DNA of 64,000 bases from Anaerolineae bacterium (GCA_022822545.1 JAJEBE010000006.1:144807-208806), one strand, 5' to 3'; shown: positions 25,446-34,665, counted from the stretch's first letter. Translations and numbers: made by a program. The notes: generated by a model from the letters alone, not told the origin.

Positions 25446-25796
25446 TCAGTTGGAGTTCGCTGGAGTAAATTCAATAGCGGTGGACTCGGCGCGGCGCAAG
25501 ACACTGATAAGCCGGTAAGCGAGGTACTTCCAGCCGTACTTGGCGCGCAGACGCCTGAGTTGCGCCTTTAGCGCCGCCGGCGAATCAAGTATCCGCCCTT
25601 GCGCCTCCACCCAGTCGCCTTCGAGGTTCCCGCTGGCGTCGCATTTCGCCAGACGGACTTTTGAGTTATTGCGAATCCGCTTGAGTTTGCCGGCGTCGGC
25701 GGTGATCCAGACCGGCGTTCTTACCGCAGCGTCATCGCGCCGATAGCTTTCTATCGATACATAGGCTGCTGCTGCCAGATCTTGAAGTTCAGTCAT
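25446..25796 (-). CDS. PPOX-class flavin/F420-binding-like protein, internally shortened
   Basis: 116 residues of the pyridoxamine-phosphate-oxidase-like fold. YVSIESYRRDDAAVRTPVWI, KLKRIRNNSKVRLAKCDASG, GDWVEAQGRIL and KYGWKYLAYRLISVLR follow the F420/FMN PPOX family closely. Between TPVWI and KLKRIR about ten residues of a beta-strand (usually containing DGxLYVRTG) are missing, so the fold edge or cofactor site may be changed. The ATG at 25796 begins right at the conserved region and no ribosome-binding site is clear. Located just downstream of the zinc transporter operon, 46 bases away. Confidence 0.65.
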   Translation of the reverse strand: MTELQDLAAAAYVSIESYRRDDAAVRTPVWITADAGKLKRIRNNSKVRLAKCDASGNLEGDWVEAQGRILDSPAALKAQLRRLRAKYGWKYLAYRLISVLRRAESTAIEFTPANSN

Positions 25797-25842
25797 GGAA
25801 GTTTCGCTGCTGGAGTGCAGCTTGCGCGCGGTCCGGCATCCG

Positions 25843-26697
25843 TCACTCCCCGTCGCGCAGGCGCGCCCAAGTGGATTGACCCAGGATGGCCACGCCAAAG
25901 ATGGCGCTGAGCGTCAGCACGATGCAAGCGCCCGACGGTATATCCAGATAATAGGAGGCGTAAAAGCCGACCACGCCGCTGAATACACCGATCAGGCTGG
26001 CAATGACGATCATGTGATGCAGCCGCTTGACCAGCAGCCGGGCGGTCGCCGCTGGCGTGATCAGCAGCGCCAGCATCAGCGCGATACCCACCGCCTGCAA
26101 GCTGGCGACGATCGTGACGGCGATGAGCAGCAGCAGCAAAATGCGCAGCCGCTCCACCGGCAGGCGCAAGCTGTGCGCCAGCGTGAGGTCGAAGCTTACG
26201 ATCAGCAGTTCTTTGTACAGCAGCAGAATCACCAGCAGAACGGCAGCGCCCATGGCCGCGACCATCAGCAGATCGCTCTCGCTGATGCCGAGTATGCTGC
26301 CGAAGAGGATATGCGTCAGGTCGGCGGAATAGCTGGCCTGCGTACTGACGATGGCGATGCCTAGCGCGAACATGGTCACAAATACGATGGCGATGGCGCT
26401 GTCTTCTTTGAGTTCCTCATTGCGCGTCAGCCAGGCGATGACCAGAGCCGAAACAATCCCCGCCCCCAAGCCGCCCAGGAAGAGATTGCTGGCGACATAG
26501 CCGCCGCTGGCCGTATAGGAAAGGGCGACGCCGGGCAGTATGGCGTGTGACAGGGCATCGCCGAAAAATGACATGCCGCGCACGACGACAAAGCAGCCCA
26601 CCACCGCGCTGATGCCACCGACCAAAATCAGCGCCTGCATGCCGCGCTGAATGAAGGCGTAACTGAGCGGCTCTGAGAGCAAGCTGATGATATCCAC
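25843..26697 (-). CDS. zinc/manganese ABC transporter permease
   Basis: 284 residues, about eight membrane helices, ABC-3 family permease (ZnuB/MntB-like). Family features are VGCFVVVRGMSFFGDALSHAILPGVAL near residue 35 and LMLALLITPAATARLL near residue 200. It starts one base after the ATPase gene ends and follows the His-rich binding protein, completing a three-gene metal importer. Confidence 0.88.
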   Translation of the reverse strand: MDIISLLSEPLSYAFIQRGMQALILVGGISAVVGCFVVVRGMSFFGDALSHAILPGVALSYTASGGYVASNLFLGGLGAGIVSALVIAWLTRNEELKEDSAIAIVFVTMFALGIAIVSTQASYSADLTHILFGSILGISESDLLMVAAMGAAVLLVILLLYKELLIVSFDLTLAHSLRLPVERLRILLLLLIAVTIVASLQAVGIALMLALLITPAATARLLVKRLHHMIVIASLIGVFSGVVGFYASYYLDIPSGACIVLTLSAIFGVAILGQSTWARLRDGE

Positions 26698-26698
26698 C

Positions 26699-27508
26699 TC
26701 AGGAATCCCTATGCTGATCCACGCCGAAGGTCAACTGATCGGCGCCATGATGCAGCACCGGCGTGGACGTGCCATAGGCAGCGCGTAGATTTTGCGCGGT
26801 CAGCACCTCATTCGGGGCGCCATAAGCCAAGATTGTCCGCCGCAATATCAATACCTTGTCGAATTGCAGCGCGTCATTATGCATGTGGTGGGTCGATAGC
26901 AAAATCGTGATGCCCTGATTCGTCAATGTAACGAGCGTATCGATGATTTCTTTCTCGGCTGTCTGGTCGACGCCAGCGAAGGGTTCATCCAGCAGCAGCA
27001 CACGGGCGTCTTGCGCCAGCGCGCGCGCGATGAACACACGCCGGCGCTGTCCGCCGCTTAACTCGCTGATTTGTCGATTCGCCAAATCGCCCAGACTAAG
27101 ATGGTCCAGAGTGCCATTAACGATGGCGCGGTCCCTTTTGCTGGGCCAGCGAAACCAGCCGATATGCCGGCTGCGGCCCATCATCACCACATCAAATACA
27201 GAAGCCGGAAACTTCCAGTCGATCTCGCTTTGCTGCGGCACATAGCCGACATAGATGTGGCTGCTGTAGCAATCGACGCCGTGAATCGAAATATGACCAT
27301 GCGTGAATTGCAGCAAGCCGACGATCGCTTTGAAGAGCGTGCTCTTGCCAGCCCCGTTCGGACCGATGACCGCCACGCGCTCGCCCCCGCTGATGTTGAG
27401 GCTGATATCCGACAAGGCATAGCGATTGCCCGGGTAGCCGGCCGAAAGCTGCTCCGCCAAGAGTGCCGGCTGGCTGGCGTCAAAGCTGTTTCGCTTGAAT
27501 ATTGACAT
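26699..27508 (-). CDS. zinc/manganese ABC transporter ATPase
   Basis: 269-residue ABC ATPase (ZnuC/MntA-like) that energises the adjacent permease. Walker A GPNGAGKSTLFK, Q-loop YVPQQSEIDWKFP (typical of metal importers), signature LSGGQRRRVFIARAL, Walker B VLLLDEPFAGVD and switch histidine in LSTHHMH. The gene follows the binding protein by 36 bases. Confidence 0.9.
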   Translation of the reverse strand: MSIFKRNSFDASQPALLAEQLSAGYPGNRYALSDISLNISGGERVAVIGPNGAGKSTLFKAIVGLLQFTHGHISIHGVDCYSSHIYVGYVPQQSEIDWKFPASVFDVVMMGRSRHIGWFRWPSKRDRAIVNGTLDHLSLGDLANRQISELSGGQRRRVFIARALAQDARVLLLDEPFAGVDQTAEKEIIDTLVTLTNQGITILLSTHHMHNDALQFDKVLILRRTILAYGAPNEVLTAQNLRAAYGTSTPVLHHGADQLTFGVDQHRDS

Positions 27509-27544
27509 CGCCAGCCAACCTCACTTTGGGGCACAGAGTCAGCA

Positions 27545-28873
27545 TCAGCCGCCAGCGCCCAGCGCTTCCACGATCGTGCTCAAATTGTAGCGCATGTAAT
27601 CCAGATATGTGGACGCCGGGCCGTCAGCGCTTAGCGTACCGGAGTAGATGACCGCCAGCTCGGCGCCGGTCTCGGCCGAAATGGTCTCCACGATCGATGT
27701 GCTCACCGTGGTCTCGCCGAAGATGGCCGCCACACCCGCCTCGCTGACCAGGTCGACCAAGGCGGACACGTCGCTGGCGCTTGGCTCGACTTGTGTGCTG
27801 CCGCCGGGAATCACTGTGCTGACGATAACAAAGTCGAAACTTGTCGCCAGATAACCCAGTGAATCGTGGCTGGTGATCAAGATGCGCTTCTCGACCGGCA
27901 GCGTTTCCAGCAGCGGCAAGATGAATTCCGCTTCCAGCGCGACCAGTTGCCCAATGTAGCCCTCAGCGGCGGCAGCGTATTCATCCGCATAATCGGGATC
28001 CAGCTCGCTCAAGACATCGCGAACCATCAGCGCCCAATAGATCACGTTGTGCGGATCCATCCAAACATGCGGGTCACAGCCGCCTTCCGCGTGCGCGTGC
28101 GCTCCATGATCATGCCCATGCCCGCCGCACTCGATATCTTCCAACCGACCGAGGACGGGTCCATGTTCATGCGCGTCTTCGTCATCGCCAATGATTTGAG
28201 CGAATTCAGCATCGTGGTCATCGCAATGGCTGTGCATGTCGTCGTGCATGTGCTCATCGTCGTGTTCGTCGGCGTGATCATCGTCATCATGCACGTGCTC
28301 ATCTTCGTCTTCGTGGGCGTGGTCGTCGTCATCGTGGTCGTGGCCGTGCTCATCATCGTCTTCATGGGCATGATCATCGTCGTCATCATGACCGTGCTCA
28401 TCATCATGGTCGTCGGCGTGGTCATCGTCGTGATCGTGGCCGTGCTCATCATCGTGATCGTCGGCGTGGTCATCATCATCATGCGCATGTTCATCATCGT
28501 CATGCATGTGCCCGGAAGCGCCGATGGGAATAATCCCGACGCAGGCCGATATTTCCACGATCGGCGTATCAGCCGCCGCGCCTTCTATCACCTCAAGCAA
28601 GCTTTCTTCAAAGCCGCCGCCGTTGACGAAGACCACATCCGCCTCCGACAGCGGCGTCAGATCGCGCGGGCTCGGTTGAAAGCTGTGCGGGTCGGCCCCG
28701 GTCGGAATCAGCGTCGTGAGTTCAATGCGATCTCCCGCAATGTTGTGGACGACATCCGCAAGAATACTGTAGGAAGCGATCACTTCGAGCTTGTGTTCTT
28801 GCGTGATCGCGTTGATATTCGGCAGCAAAAGAGCCGTAAGAATGACGAATATCAGGGTGATTCTTTGTCGCAT
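27545..28873 (-). CDS. metal ABC transporter binding protein with long His/Asp tract (ZnuA-like)
   Basis: 442 residues, cluster A-I metal-binding protein. Signal peptide residues 1-24. Metal ligands of the family are present: His63 (GADPHSFQPS), His269 (CDPHVWMDP), His336 (ITSHDSLGY) and an acidic ligand around 387 (FGETTVST). Residues 121-262 form a loop of repeated HDDDDH/HGHDHDDD units containing about 36 histidines, far longer than the His loop of well-known ZnuA proteins; it should buffer or pre-bind zinc. The ATG at 28873 has AAGGAGAGA upstream. Zinc is the likeliest substrate because of the His tract. Confidence 0.87.
   Translation of the reverse strand: MRQRITLIFVILTALLLPNINAITQEHKLEVIASYSILADVVHNIAGDRIELTTLIPTGADPHSFQPSPRDLTPLSEADVVFVNGGGFEESLLEVIEGAAADTPIVEISACVGIIPIGASGHMHDDDEHAHDDDDHADDHDDEHGHDHDDDHADDHDDEHGHDDDDDHAHEDDDEHGHDHDDDDHAHEDEDEHVHDDDDHADEHDDEHMHDDMHSHCDDHDAEFAQIIGDDEDAHEHGPVLGRLEDIECGGHGHDHGAHAHAEGGCDPHVWMDPHNVIYWALMVRDVLSELDPDYADEYAAAAEGYIGQLVALEAEFILPLLETLPVEKRILITSHDSLGYLATSFDFVIVSTVIPGGSTQVEPSASDVSALVDLVSEAGVAAIFGETTVSTSIVETISAETGAELAVIYSGTLSADGPASTYLDYMRYNLSTIVEALGAGG
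28088..28513 (-). repeat. low-complexity repeat coding for His/Asp tract
   Basis: Imperfect tandem repeats of CAT/GAT-type codons (read on the minus strand) encode residues 121-262 of the metal-binding protein. Unit boundaries vary (about 12-30 bases), as expected for slippage-driven expansion. Spurious open frames on both strands arise here. Confidence 0.85.
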
Positions 28874-28912
28874 TTTGAGTCTCTCCTTCACATCTTATTG
28901 ATACGAAGTCTC

Positions 28913-28940
28913 ATTATAGTCTCCTTTGACCGGCTCGTAA
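28913..28940 (-). promoter_or_regulatory. candidate promoter of zinc importer operon
   Basis: Minus strand TTTACG (28940-28935), 16 bases, then TATAAT (28918-28913), about 40 bases before the start at 28873. No obvious Zur/Fur palindrome overlaps it. An imperfect stem (TTTGTAATAGT / ACTACAAA) lies further away at about 28989-29009. Confidence 0.4.
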
Positions 28941-28944
28941 ACCC

Positions 28945-28972
28945 TTTTTAGGGTGAATCAATCGGATATAAT
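28945..28972 (+). promoter_or_regulatory. candidate promoter of G5/3D protein gene
   Basis: TTTTTA (28945-28950), 16 bases, TATAAT (28967-28972) on the plus strand, about 75 bases upstream of the G5/3D protein start. Confidence 0.35.
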
Positions 28973-29046
28973 CGTGTAACGCTTGCGTTTGTAATAGTTT
29001 ACTACAAAGGTAATCGGCAGGCGTATACGCGGGACTCATACAGGTG

Positions 29047-30600
29047 ATGAGCAGGAATCGCCGGACAGATGCGGAAACGCAAGCACTTGCGCCGGGCAGG
29101 GGCGCCGCGGCGTCCCGTGCCATCGGAGGCCGCAATTGGCTGCTGCAACGCGGCCGTTGGTTGCCGAGCCTGGTCATCGTCTTTACCTCCTGCACGCTAT
29201 TCATTACGCTCGCGTTATTCATCCGCGCCATCCCAAGGACATCCGGCATCGAGTCGGGCGGCTATCGGCAAGTCGCTATCCATTATGCCGGCGCCACCCG
29301 TCAGGTGAGGTCCTCCGCTGACACGGTGGGCGAGCTGCTCGCTGAACAGGGAATACAATTGTCCGCGGCGGAGGGGCTGTCACCGGCCGAGAGCGAAAGA
29401 TTGACCGAAGGCATGGTGGTCACCATCCTGCGGAAGCGGCAGGTCACTATAGAGGAGAATGGCAACGAGCGTGAGTTGAAGACGACGCTGGAGAAACCGC
29501 TGGCTATCTTGATGGAGGCTGACATCGCGGTCAGCGACGCCGACAGAATCTGGGTCAACGGCGCCTTGGCGCGTTACGACGCCTTGCCCGATTGGACTGT
29601 GCCGGCGCTGCGCATCAAAATCCGGCGCGCGTCCCGCCTGACCATCATCGACGACGGCGACGAGTTCAGGATCGAATCAACCGCCGAGACGGTCGGCGAC
29701 GCGCTGTACGAAGCGGGATTTGTCCTATACATGACGGATGACGTGGCGCCGTCGCTGGATAGCCTCATCGCCGGACCTTTGACGATTCGCATCAGTCGCG
29801 CGATCCCGCTGATATTAAGCGTGGATGGCGTCGACATTGATGCGCGGACCAATGCCGAGACGGTGGCGGATGTCTTGAACGAGCTCAACGCGCCGCTCTT
29901 CGGCTTGGATTATGTGCGGCCGCCGGGCGATACCGCGGTCGAGGAAGATATGCGGATCGAGATCGTTCGCGTCACGGAAGCGGTGGTGGCGGAGAGCGAG
30001 GTCATCAAACACAGCCTACAGTATCGGCCCGATTCCAACCTGAATCTTGATGCCCGCGCGCTGGTGCAAGAGGGGCGCGATGGCCTGCGCGAGATTCGTT
30101 ACCGCGTTCGTTATGAGAACGGGATCGAAGTGCGCCGGGAGCATACCGAGACGGTCGAAGTCGAGGCGGCGGTCAATCGAATTGTCGCTTACGGGACCAA
30201 AGCCGTCCCGCTCGGCACGGTGCAGACTCCTGACGGTCCCCGGCAGTATTGGCGGCGCCTCTGCGTTTACGTCACCAGTTATAACCCGACTTCAAATGGC
30301 GGCAACCTCAATACATCGACCGGCGCCGATCTGGCGAAGGGAATCATCGCCGCCAAGCCGAACATCATTCCCTATTACTCGCAGCTCTACGTGCCGGAAT
30401 ACGGCATTGGGACAGTCCGCGATACCGGCGGCGGACCAAGCGGCACGGATTATTGGATCGACCTCGGCTATAGCGATCACGATTATGTGCGCTGGCGCAA
30501 GTACACTTATGTCTACCTGTTGGGATCCCCGCCTGCCAAGACGCCCTACCGTTTGCCCGCCTGGACGCCGAACAGCAATTGGCCGGGCAACTGCGCTTAG
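29047..30600 (+). CDS. DUF348/G5/3D-domain cell wall protein (YabE/Rpf-like)
   Basis: 517 residues. One membrane helix near residues 41-60 (SLVIVFTSCTLFITLALFI) anchors an extracellular part with DUF348 repeats (VRSSADTVGELLAEQGIQL, IESTAETVGDALYEAGFVL, ARTNAETVADVLNELNAPL), a G5 domain (YRVRYENGIEVRREHTETVEVEAAVNRIVAYGTK) and a C-terminal 3D domain (VTSYNPTSNGG ... TVRDTGGG ... YWIDLGY). Such proteins act as lytic transglycosylases or peptidoglycan-binding growth factors. In the 3D domain the first of the three name-giving Asp residues is not found (IAAKPNIIP). The gene ends four bases inside the convergent PBP gene, suiting an envelope neighbourhood. Confidence 0.8.
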   Translation: MSRNRRTDAETQALAPGRGAAASRAIGGRNWLLQRGRWLPSLVIVFTSCTLFITLALFIRAIPRTSGIESGGYRQVAIHYAGATRQVRSSADTVGELLAEQGIQLSAAEGLSPAESERLTEGMVVTILRKRQVTIEENGNERELKTTLEKPLAILMEADIAVSDADRIWVNGALARYDALPDWTVPALRIKIRRASRLTIIDDGDEFRIESTAETVGDALYEAGFVLYMTDDVAPSLDSLIAGPLTIRISRAIPLILSVDGVDIDARTNAETVADVLNELNAPLFGLDYVRPPGDTAVEEDMRIEIVRVTEAVVAESEVIKHSLQYRPDSNLNLDARALVQEGRDGLREIRYRVRYENGIEVRREHTETVEVEAAVNRIVAYGTKAVPLGTVQTPDGPRQYWRRLCVYVTSYNPTSNGGNLNTSTGADLAKGIIAAKPNIIPYYSQLYVPEYGIGTVRDTGGGPSGTDYWIDLGYSDHDYVRWRKYTYVYLLGSPPAKTPYRLPAWTPNSNWPGNCA

Positions 30601-32870
30601 TTCTCGGCAGCTGCCAACTCCGCCAGCGCCTGCCGCTGCGTCTGGACCGGGATATAGGGAGCTTGCCACCACTCGGGGAAGTCTTTGCGCGGCTCGCCGA
30701 GATAATCGTCCAGGATGCGCCGGATCATCGGCGCGACCACTTCCGAGCCTTCACGCGAATGCGCCATCACGCCGGCGAAGGCGATCTGCGGGTTTTCTCG
30801 CGGCCAGTAGGCCACAAACCAGGCGTGTGGATTGCCGGCTGTTTCGGCCGTGCCCGTCTTGCCGCAGATGGTGAAAGGCGCATCGTCAAAGACGAACCAG
30901 GCCGTGCCCAGATCTTCGACGGTCGTGACCTTGCACATGCCCTCGCGCACGATGTCCAGGGCTTCGGCATCCAGGTCCAGTTCCGCAACCAGCGACGGCT
31001 CATTCTCCAACTGAAAGTCCGCCTCCCCTTCCCTGCCGATGTGGCTCACGACGTAAGGCTGCCAGAGCGCGCCGCCGTTGGCGATGGCCGCGGTCAATTG
31101 CGCCATCTGTATGACGGTGACGGCGACATCGCCTTGCCCGATGGCGTTGTTGATGGCGGTCGTGATTTCAAGAGGAGGAGCGACGTTGCCAGCCGCTTCC
31201 AAGCCCAGCGCGCGTATCCCGGTCTGCCGGCCAATGCCGAGCAGTTTGGCGTAGTCGCTCTGCATATCCGACCGCGCTTCATACATCCGCGCCCCCATTT
31301 CATAGAAGAAGGGATTGCAGGAGGCCGCCAGCGCGTCCGCCATTGTCACTGATCCGGCGGGGTCCTTCGGCGGGGATTCCAGCAAGCGCCAGTCGGTCCG
31401 CACCGCCTGCGAATCGCCATAGCTCTCGCCGTACCAGTAATAATCGCAATCGAATAATTGCTCGCGCGCCCAGATACCTTCCGAAGCCGCCGCCAGCGCC
31501 GTAACAATCTTGTAGACCGAACCCGGCGTATATTGCTCGGCGAGGGCTTTGTTGATAAAGGGATTGCGCGGATCGCCGTTGAGACGCGTGATCGCGCCAA
31601 GCACGTCGTATTCCGTGTCCCGGCTAAATATACGCGGATCGAAACTGGGATAACTCGCCAGCGCCAGGATCTTCCCGCTGTCAGCCTCCATGGCGACGAG
31701 AGCGCCGCCAGTGGTGATGCCGCCCCAATTGGGGCTGGCGTAGTTCACCGCGTCGGATATGCTCTGCGCCATCATCGCTTGCAGGTCTCGCTTGATGGTC
31801 AGGGTCACCGAACGCGGCGCCTGGCCGACCGCTCCCGCAAGCTCGCGAATGACGGTGCTGCCGCCTTCCAAAATGCGCAGATAGCGCTGTGGCTTGCCGG
31901 CCAGGGTCTCTTCGTAGGCCAGCTCAATACCGGCGCGGCCGACCAAATCGCCGGCGGAGTAACCACGCGCCTCCCAACGATCCAACTCATCAGCCGGCAC
32001 CGCGCCGATATAGCCGACAACATGGGTGGCCATGCCGTGCCCGTAATAACTGCGCGATCGATACGCGCGCACTTTGTTGAGAGGACCATCGGTGACGCGG
32101 ATGTCACAATCCGCCGCTAATGCTTGCTGATGCGTCTCGTATTGGTCGCTGTCAATCTCGGCGATATGGAACAGCGTCTCGTCCAGGTAATCCACAAAGA
32201 TGCGCCGCAGCGTGTTTAGGTGCTGCCGCGTCACGAGCGCGAGCGTATTGAGACAGTCATCAACATTGGGCATGTCTTGCTGGATGACGTACAGGCTGTA
32301 TATCAACGCGTCCTGCTGCGCCAGCGGACGGCCGTCATCGGCGTAGATATTGGCGCGCTGCGGGAATTCCGCTCGCTCGTTCAAGCGGGCTCGGCTCGAC
32401 ATGCCGCTGATGATATCCATCGGCGACCAGGCGATCTTCCAGCCGCCTTCGTTAACCATGCGCATCACGCGATCCTCATCAACCACGACGCCAAAGGTCG
32501 GCGATTCAATCGCGATATCGTATTTTAGGACCGCTGTCGTACCCTGATGCTCAACGCCGCGCGCCATGTATTGGACGCCGCCAAAACGCAGGACGCTATG
32601 GGCGACCGTATACTTGTCGATGAAGTTCGCCTGCGGGTAGAGTTCACGGCTGCGCTCGGCGAGCAAGCCGTGCATCGCCTCGAGGTCACTATTATTCCAG
32701 GCCGTCATGTATTCCCGCAGGACCTCGGCCGGGTCGGAACTGGTGGTCTGCGCAGCCGGGACCGGCGTCGCCGCGGCCGGAACACGCGGTTCTTGCAGCA
32801 GCGCGGATTCGCAGGCGCTGAGAGTCAGTAAAACCAGAAGCAGGTATGACAAAAGCGGTCGGACTGTCAT
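30597..32870 (-). CDS. lipoprotein-type class B penicillin-binding protein
   Basis: 757 residues. A lipoprotein signal (LLVLLTLSAC, lipidated Cys20) replaces the usual membrane helix. An NTF2-like MecA-type domain follows (DPAEVLREYMTAWNNSDLEAMHGLL), then the PBP dimerisation domain and transpeptidase. Active-site motifs: SVYK (Ser near 450), SCN (near 515) and KTGTAE (near 672). It cross-links peptidoglycan stem peptides. The frame is open upstream to an ATG at 33056, but that 62-residue extension precedes the lipoprotein signal and is unlikely. Downstream of the sugar transferase and a glycosyltransferase on the same strand. Confidence 0.85.
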   Translation of the reverse strand: MTVRPLLSYLLLVLLTLSACESALLQEPRVPAAATPVPAAQTTSSDPAEVLREYMTAWNNSDLEAMHGLLAERSRELYPQANFIDKYTVAHSVLRFGGVQYMARGVEHQGTTAVLKYDIAIESPTFGVVVDEDRVMRMVNEGGWKIAWSPMDIISGMSSRARLNERAEFPQRANIYADDGRPLAQQDALIYSLYVIQQDMPNVDDCLNTLALVTRQHLNTLRRIFVDYLDETLFHIAEIDSDQYETHQQALAADCDIRVTDGPLNKVRAYRSRSYYGHGMATHVVGYIGAVPADELDRWEARGYSAGDLVGRAGIELAYEETLAGKPQRYLRILEGGSTVIRELAGAVGQAPRSVTLTIKRDLQAMMAQSISDAVNYASPNWGGITTGGALVAMEADSGKILALASYPSFDPRIFSRDTEYDVLGAITRLNGDPRNPFINKALAEQYTPGSVYKIVTALAAASEGIWAREQLFDCDYYWYGESYGDSQAVRTDWRLLESPPKDPAGSVTMADALAASCNPFFYEMGARMYEARSDMQSDYAKLLGIGRQTGIRALGLEAAGNVAPPLEITTAINNAIGQGDVAVTVIQMAQLTAAIANGGALWQPYVVSHIGREGEADFQLENEPSLVAELDLDAEALDIVREGMCKVTTVEDLGTAWFVFDDAPFTICGKTGTAETAGNPHAWFVAYWPRENPQIAFAGVMAHSREGSEVVAPMIRRILDDYLGEPRKDFPEWWQAPYIPVQTQRQALAELAAAEN

Positions 32871-33216
32871 GTAGCGGATTGGAAATGATATTGGAAGTCT
32901 CGGAAACGGGAAACAATTTTTCTCCAATGGATTCCAATAACCGCAGCGCCTTTGCCGACACAAAAGTTTTTTTTGGCAATCTGGCAATCTGGCCATCTGA
33001 CCGGAAAGCGAGGCGAATGAAGGGTGGGCGGTCGCGATATGGACGCAGGTTTTCATAGGCTAATTATAACAGGAATTGGTGCGAAATTATAGAGCAAATG
33101 TTCTCATTCAGTGATTTGGGGGCGAGAAGGTCTTGAGATGTTTCGGGGGCTGAGGACGCGACAGGTTGTAAAAAAGGCGCAGGCTCATGAGGCTTGCGGT
33201 GGAGAAAGAAATGCAA
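32871..33216. other. intergenic region upstream of PBP gene
   Basis: No gene is convincing here. It holds the minus-strand extended -10 element at 33063-33071, a T-run with a direct repeat (GGCAATCTGGCAATCTGG) near 32974, and the in-frame, Cys-rich upstream extension of the PBP gene. Confidence 0.4.
33063..33071 (-). promoter_or_regulatory. candidate extended -10 promoter of PBP gene
   Basis: Minus strand TGT-TATAAT, a consensus extended -10 element. The predicted start of transcription falls near 33056, about 185 bases before the preferred start codon at 32870. Confidence 0.45.
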
Positions 33217-34665
33217 TCAGTAAGCGCCGCTGCGCAAAAAGACGCGCGGAATGGTGAGCATGAGGATCTCGATGTCCATCGAGATTGACCAATTGTCGAT
33301 GTAATACATGTCCATTTCGCACATCTCGTCGAAGGGCACATTGCTGCGGCCGCGCACCTGCCACCAGCCGGTGATGCCCGGCGTAATCTGCAAGCGCCGT
33401 GTGTGCCGCGGCTCGTAATGCGTGACTTCGCGCGGTGTGGGCGGGCGTGGACCGACCCAACTCATCTCGCCGCGGACCACATTGATGAGATTCGGCAATT
33501 CGTCCAGGCTGGTGCGCCGCAGGAATCTGCCCACGCGGGTGATGCGCGGGTCGTCGATGAATTTGGCGTGGCGCGGATCTTCGCCCGATTCGCGCAGCAT
33601 ATCTTCGTGCAGGTCTTCCGCGCCCTCGACCATGCTGCGGAATTTCACCATCCGGAATTGCCGGCCGTCTTTCCCGACGCGAATCTGCCGGAACAAGATC
33701 GGCCCTTCGCCTTCCAGCATCAGGGCGAGCGCGACGAGCAGGCTGACGGGCGCCCAAACCGGAAAGCTGATGATGACCAGCAGCAGGTCCAGCCCGCGTT
33801 TTATCAACTGATTGCCGCGGCTGAACGAGCGATGCGGGCCGATGCCCAAAAGCGGCACGCCATCCAGATTCTCGACCTGCACTTGCCGGATATTGAGCTG
33901 CATGATCTCCGGCACGATCCGCAAATCAGTATCGGCATCGCGGCAGACCTCGGTGAGCTCCTGAATGCGATCGTAATGCTTCCAGCGAAAGGTGATAATG
34001 ACCGTATCGACCATGTGTGACCGGATGGCTGACAACAACTGCGCGGTCCCGCCCAATGCCTCCACCCGTCCCATGCCGGCCGAACTCTTCTCGGCATCGT
34101 CATCCAGAAAGCCGATCGGCCGATAACCGAACTCGGGGCGGGATAGCATGATGCCGAGCAAGGAACGCCCCACATCGCCCATACCCACGATCAAGACGCG
34201 GCGAATGCCAATCCCCTGATGCCGCAGGTAAGCCAACATCCAGCGCCTTATCAACCGTGACGCGGCGCCAACACCCAGCGTCAGCGCGGCCACATAGATC
34301 AGCATCAAGCGGCTTGTCACCAGCGGCTGCAAGATATAATACATCGCCAGCACGATGACGATGGAGACGGCCACGCTGCTCGCGATCAGATAAACTTCTT
34401 CCAGCCAGGCTCGGCCGGCGATATTGCGGTATAGATTGTTGCGTTGGTAATTGACCAGAATCAGCAGCGCATAAATGATGGCAAAAGGGATATAAGGCCC
34501 GAAGTCGCGCTGCCCGGGGTCCAAAAGCGGGCGTATGATCTGCAAGTCGTAACGCAGGATATAAGCGATGCCAAAGACCGCGAATGCGAGCAAAGCGTCC
34601 GCCAGCGGGAAAAGCCAGCGCGGCTCAATGGTAGGCCGTTCAGATAGAGATCGCGGCGCGTTCAC
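33217..34665 (-). CDS. undecaprenyl-phosphate sugar phosphotransferase
   Basis: 482-residue polyprenyl glycosylphosphotransferase (WbaP/WcaJ type) that links a sugar-1-phosphate to undecaprenyl phosphate, the first step of exopolysaccharide assembly. Four or five N-terminal helices, a central Rossmann-like domain (IGIRRVLIVGMGDVGRSLLGI), and the catalytic bacterial sugar transferase domain from about residue 285 (KRGLDLLLVIISFPVW, FRQIRVGKDGRQFRMVKFRSM, LRRTSLDELPNLINV, WVGPRPPTPREV, TPGITGWWQVRGRS). The sugar (glucose or galactose) is not predictable. Downstream of a glycosyltransferase gene by 57 bases. Confidence 0.88.
   Translation of the reverse strand: MNAPRSLSERPTIEPRWLFPLADALLAFAVFGIAYILRYDLQIIRPLLDPGQRDFGPYIPFAIIYALLILVNYQRNNLYRNIAGRAWLEEVYLIASSVAVSIVIVLAMYYILQPLVTSRLMLIYVAALTLGVGAASRLIRRWMLAYLRHQGIGIRRVLIVGMGDVGRSLLGIMLSRPEFGYRPIGFLDDDAEKSSAGMGRVEALGGTAQLLSAIRSHMVDTVIITFRWKHYDRIQELTEVCRDADTDLRIVPEIMQLNIRQVQVENLDGVPLLGIGPHRSFSRGNQLIKRGLDLLLVIISFPVWAPVSLLVALALMLEGEGPILFRQIRVGKDGRQFRMVKFRSMVEGAEDLHEDMLRESGEDPRHAKFIDDPRITRVGRFLRRTSLDELPNLINVVRGEMSWVGPRPPTPREVTHYEPRHTRRLQITPGITGWWQVRGRSNVPFDEMCEMDMYYIDNWSISMDIEILMLTIPRVFLRSGAY

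Noticed and set aside
28200..28510. CRISPR-like or minisatellite array
   Set aside because: The periodicity is that of His/Asp codons inside an intact metal-binding protein gene; there are no spacers.
27866..28951. Plus-strand open frame of 361 codons over the metal-binding protein gene
   Set aside because: Valine/isoleucine runs come from reading the His/Asp repeat backwards; no family features.
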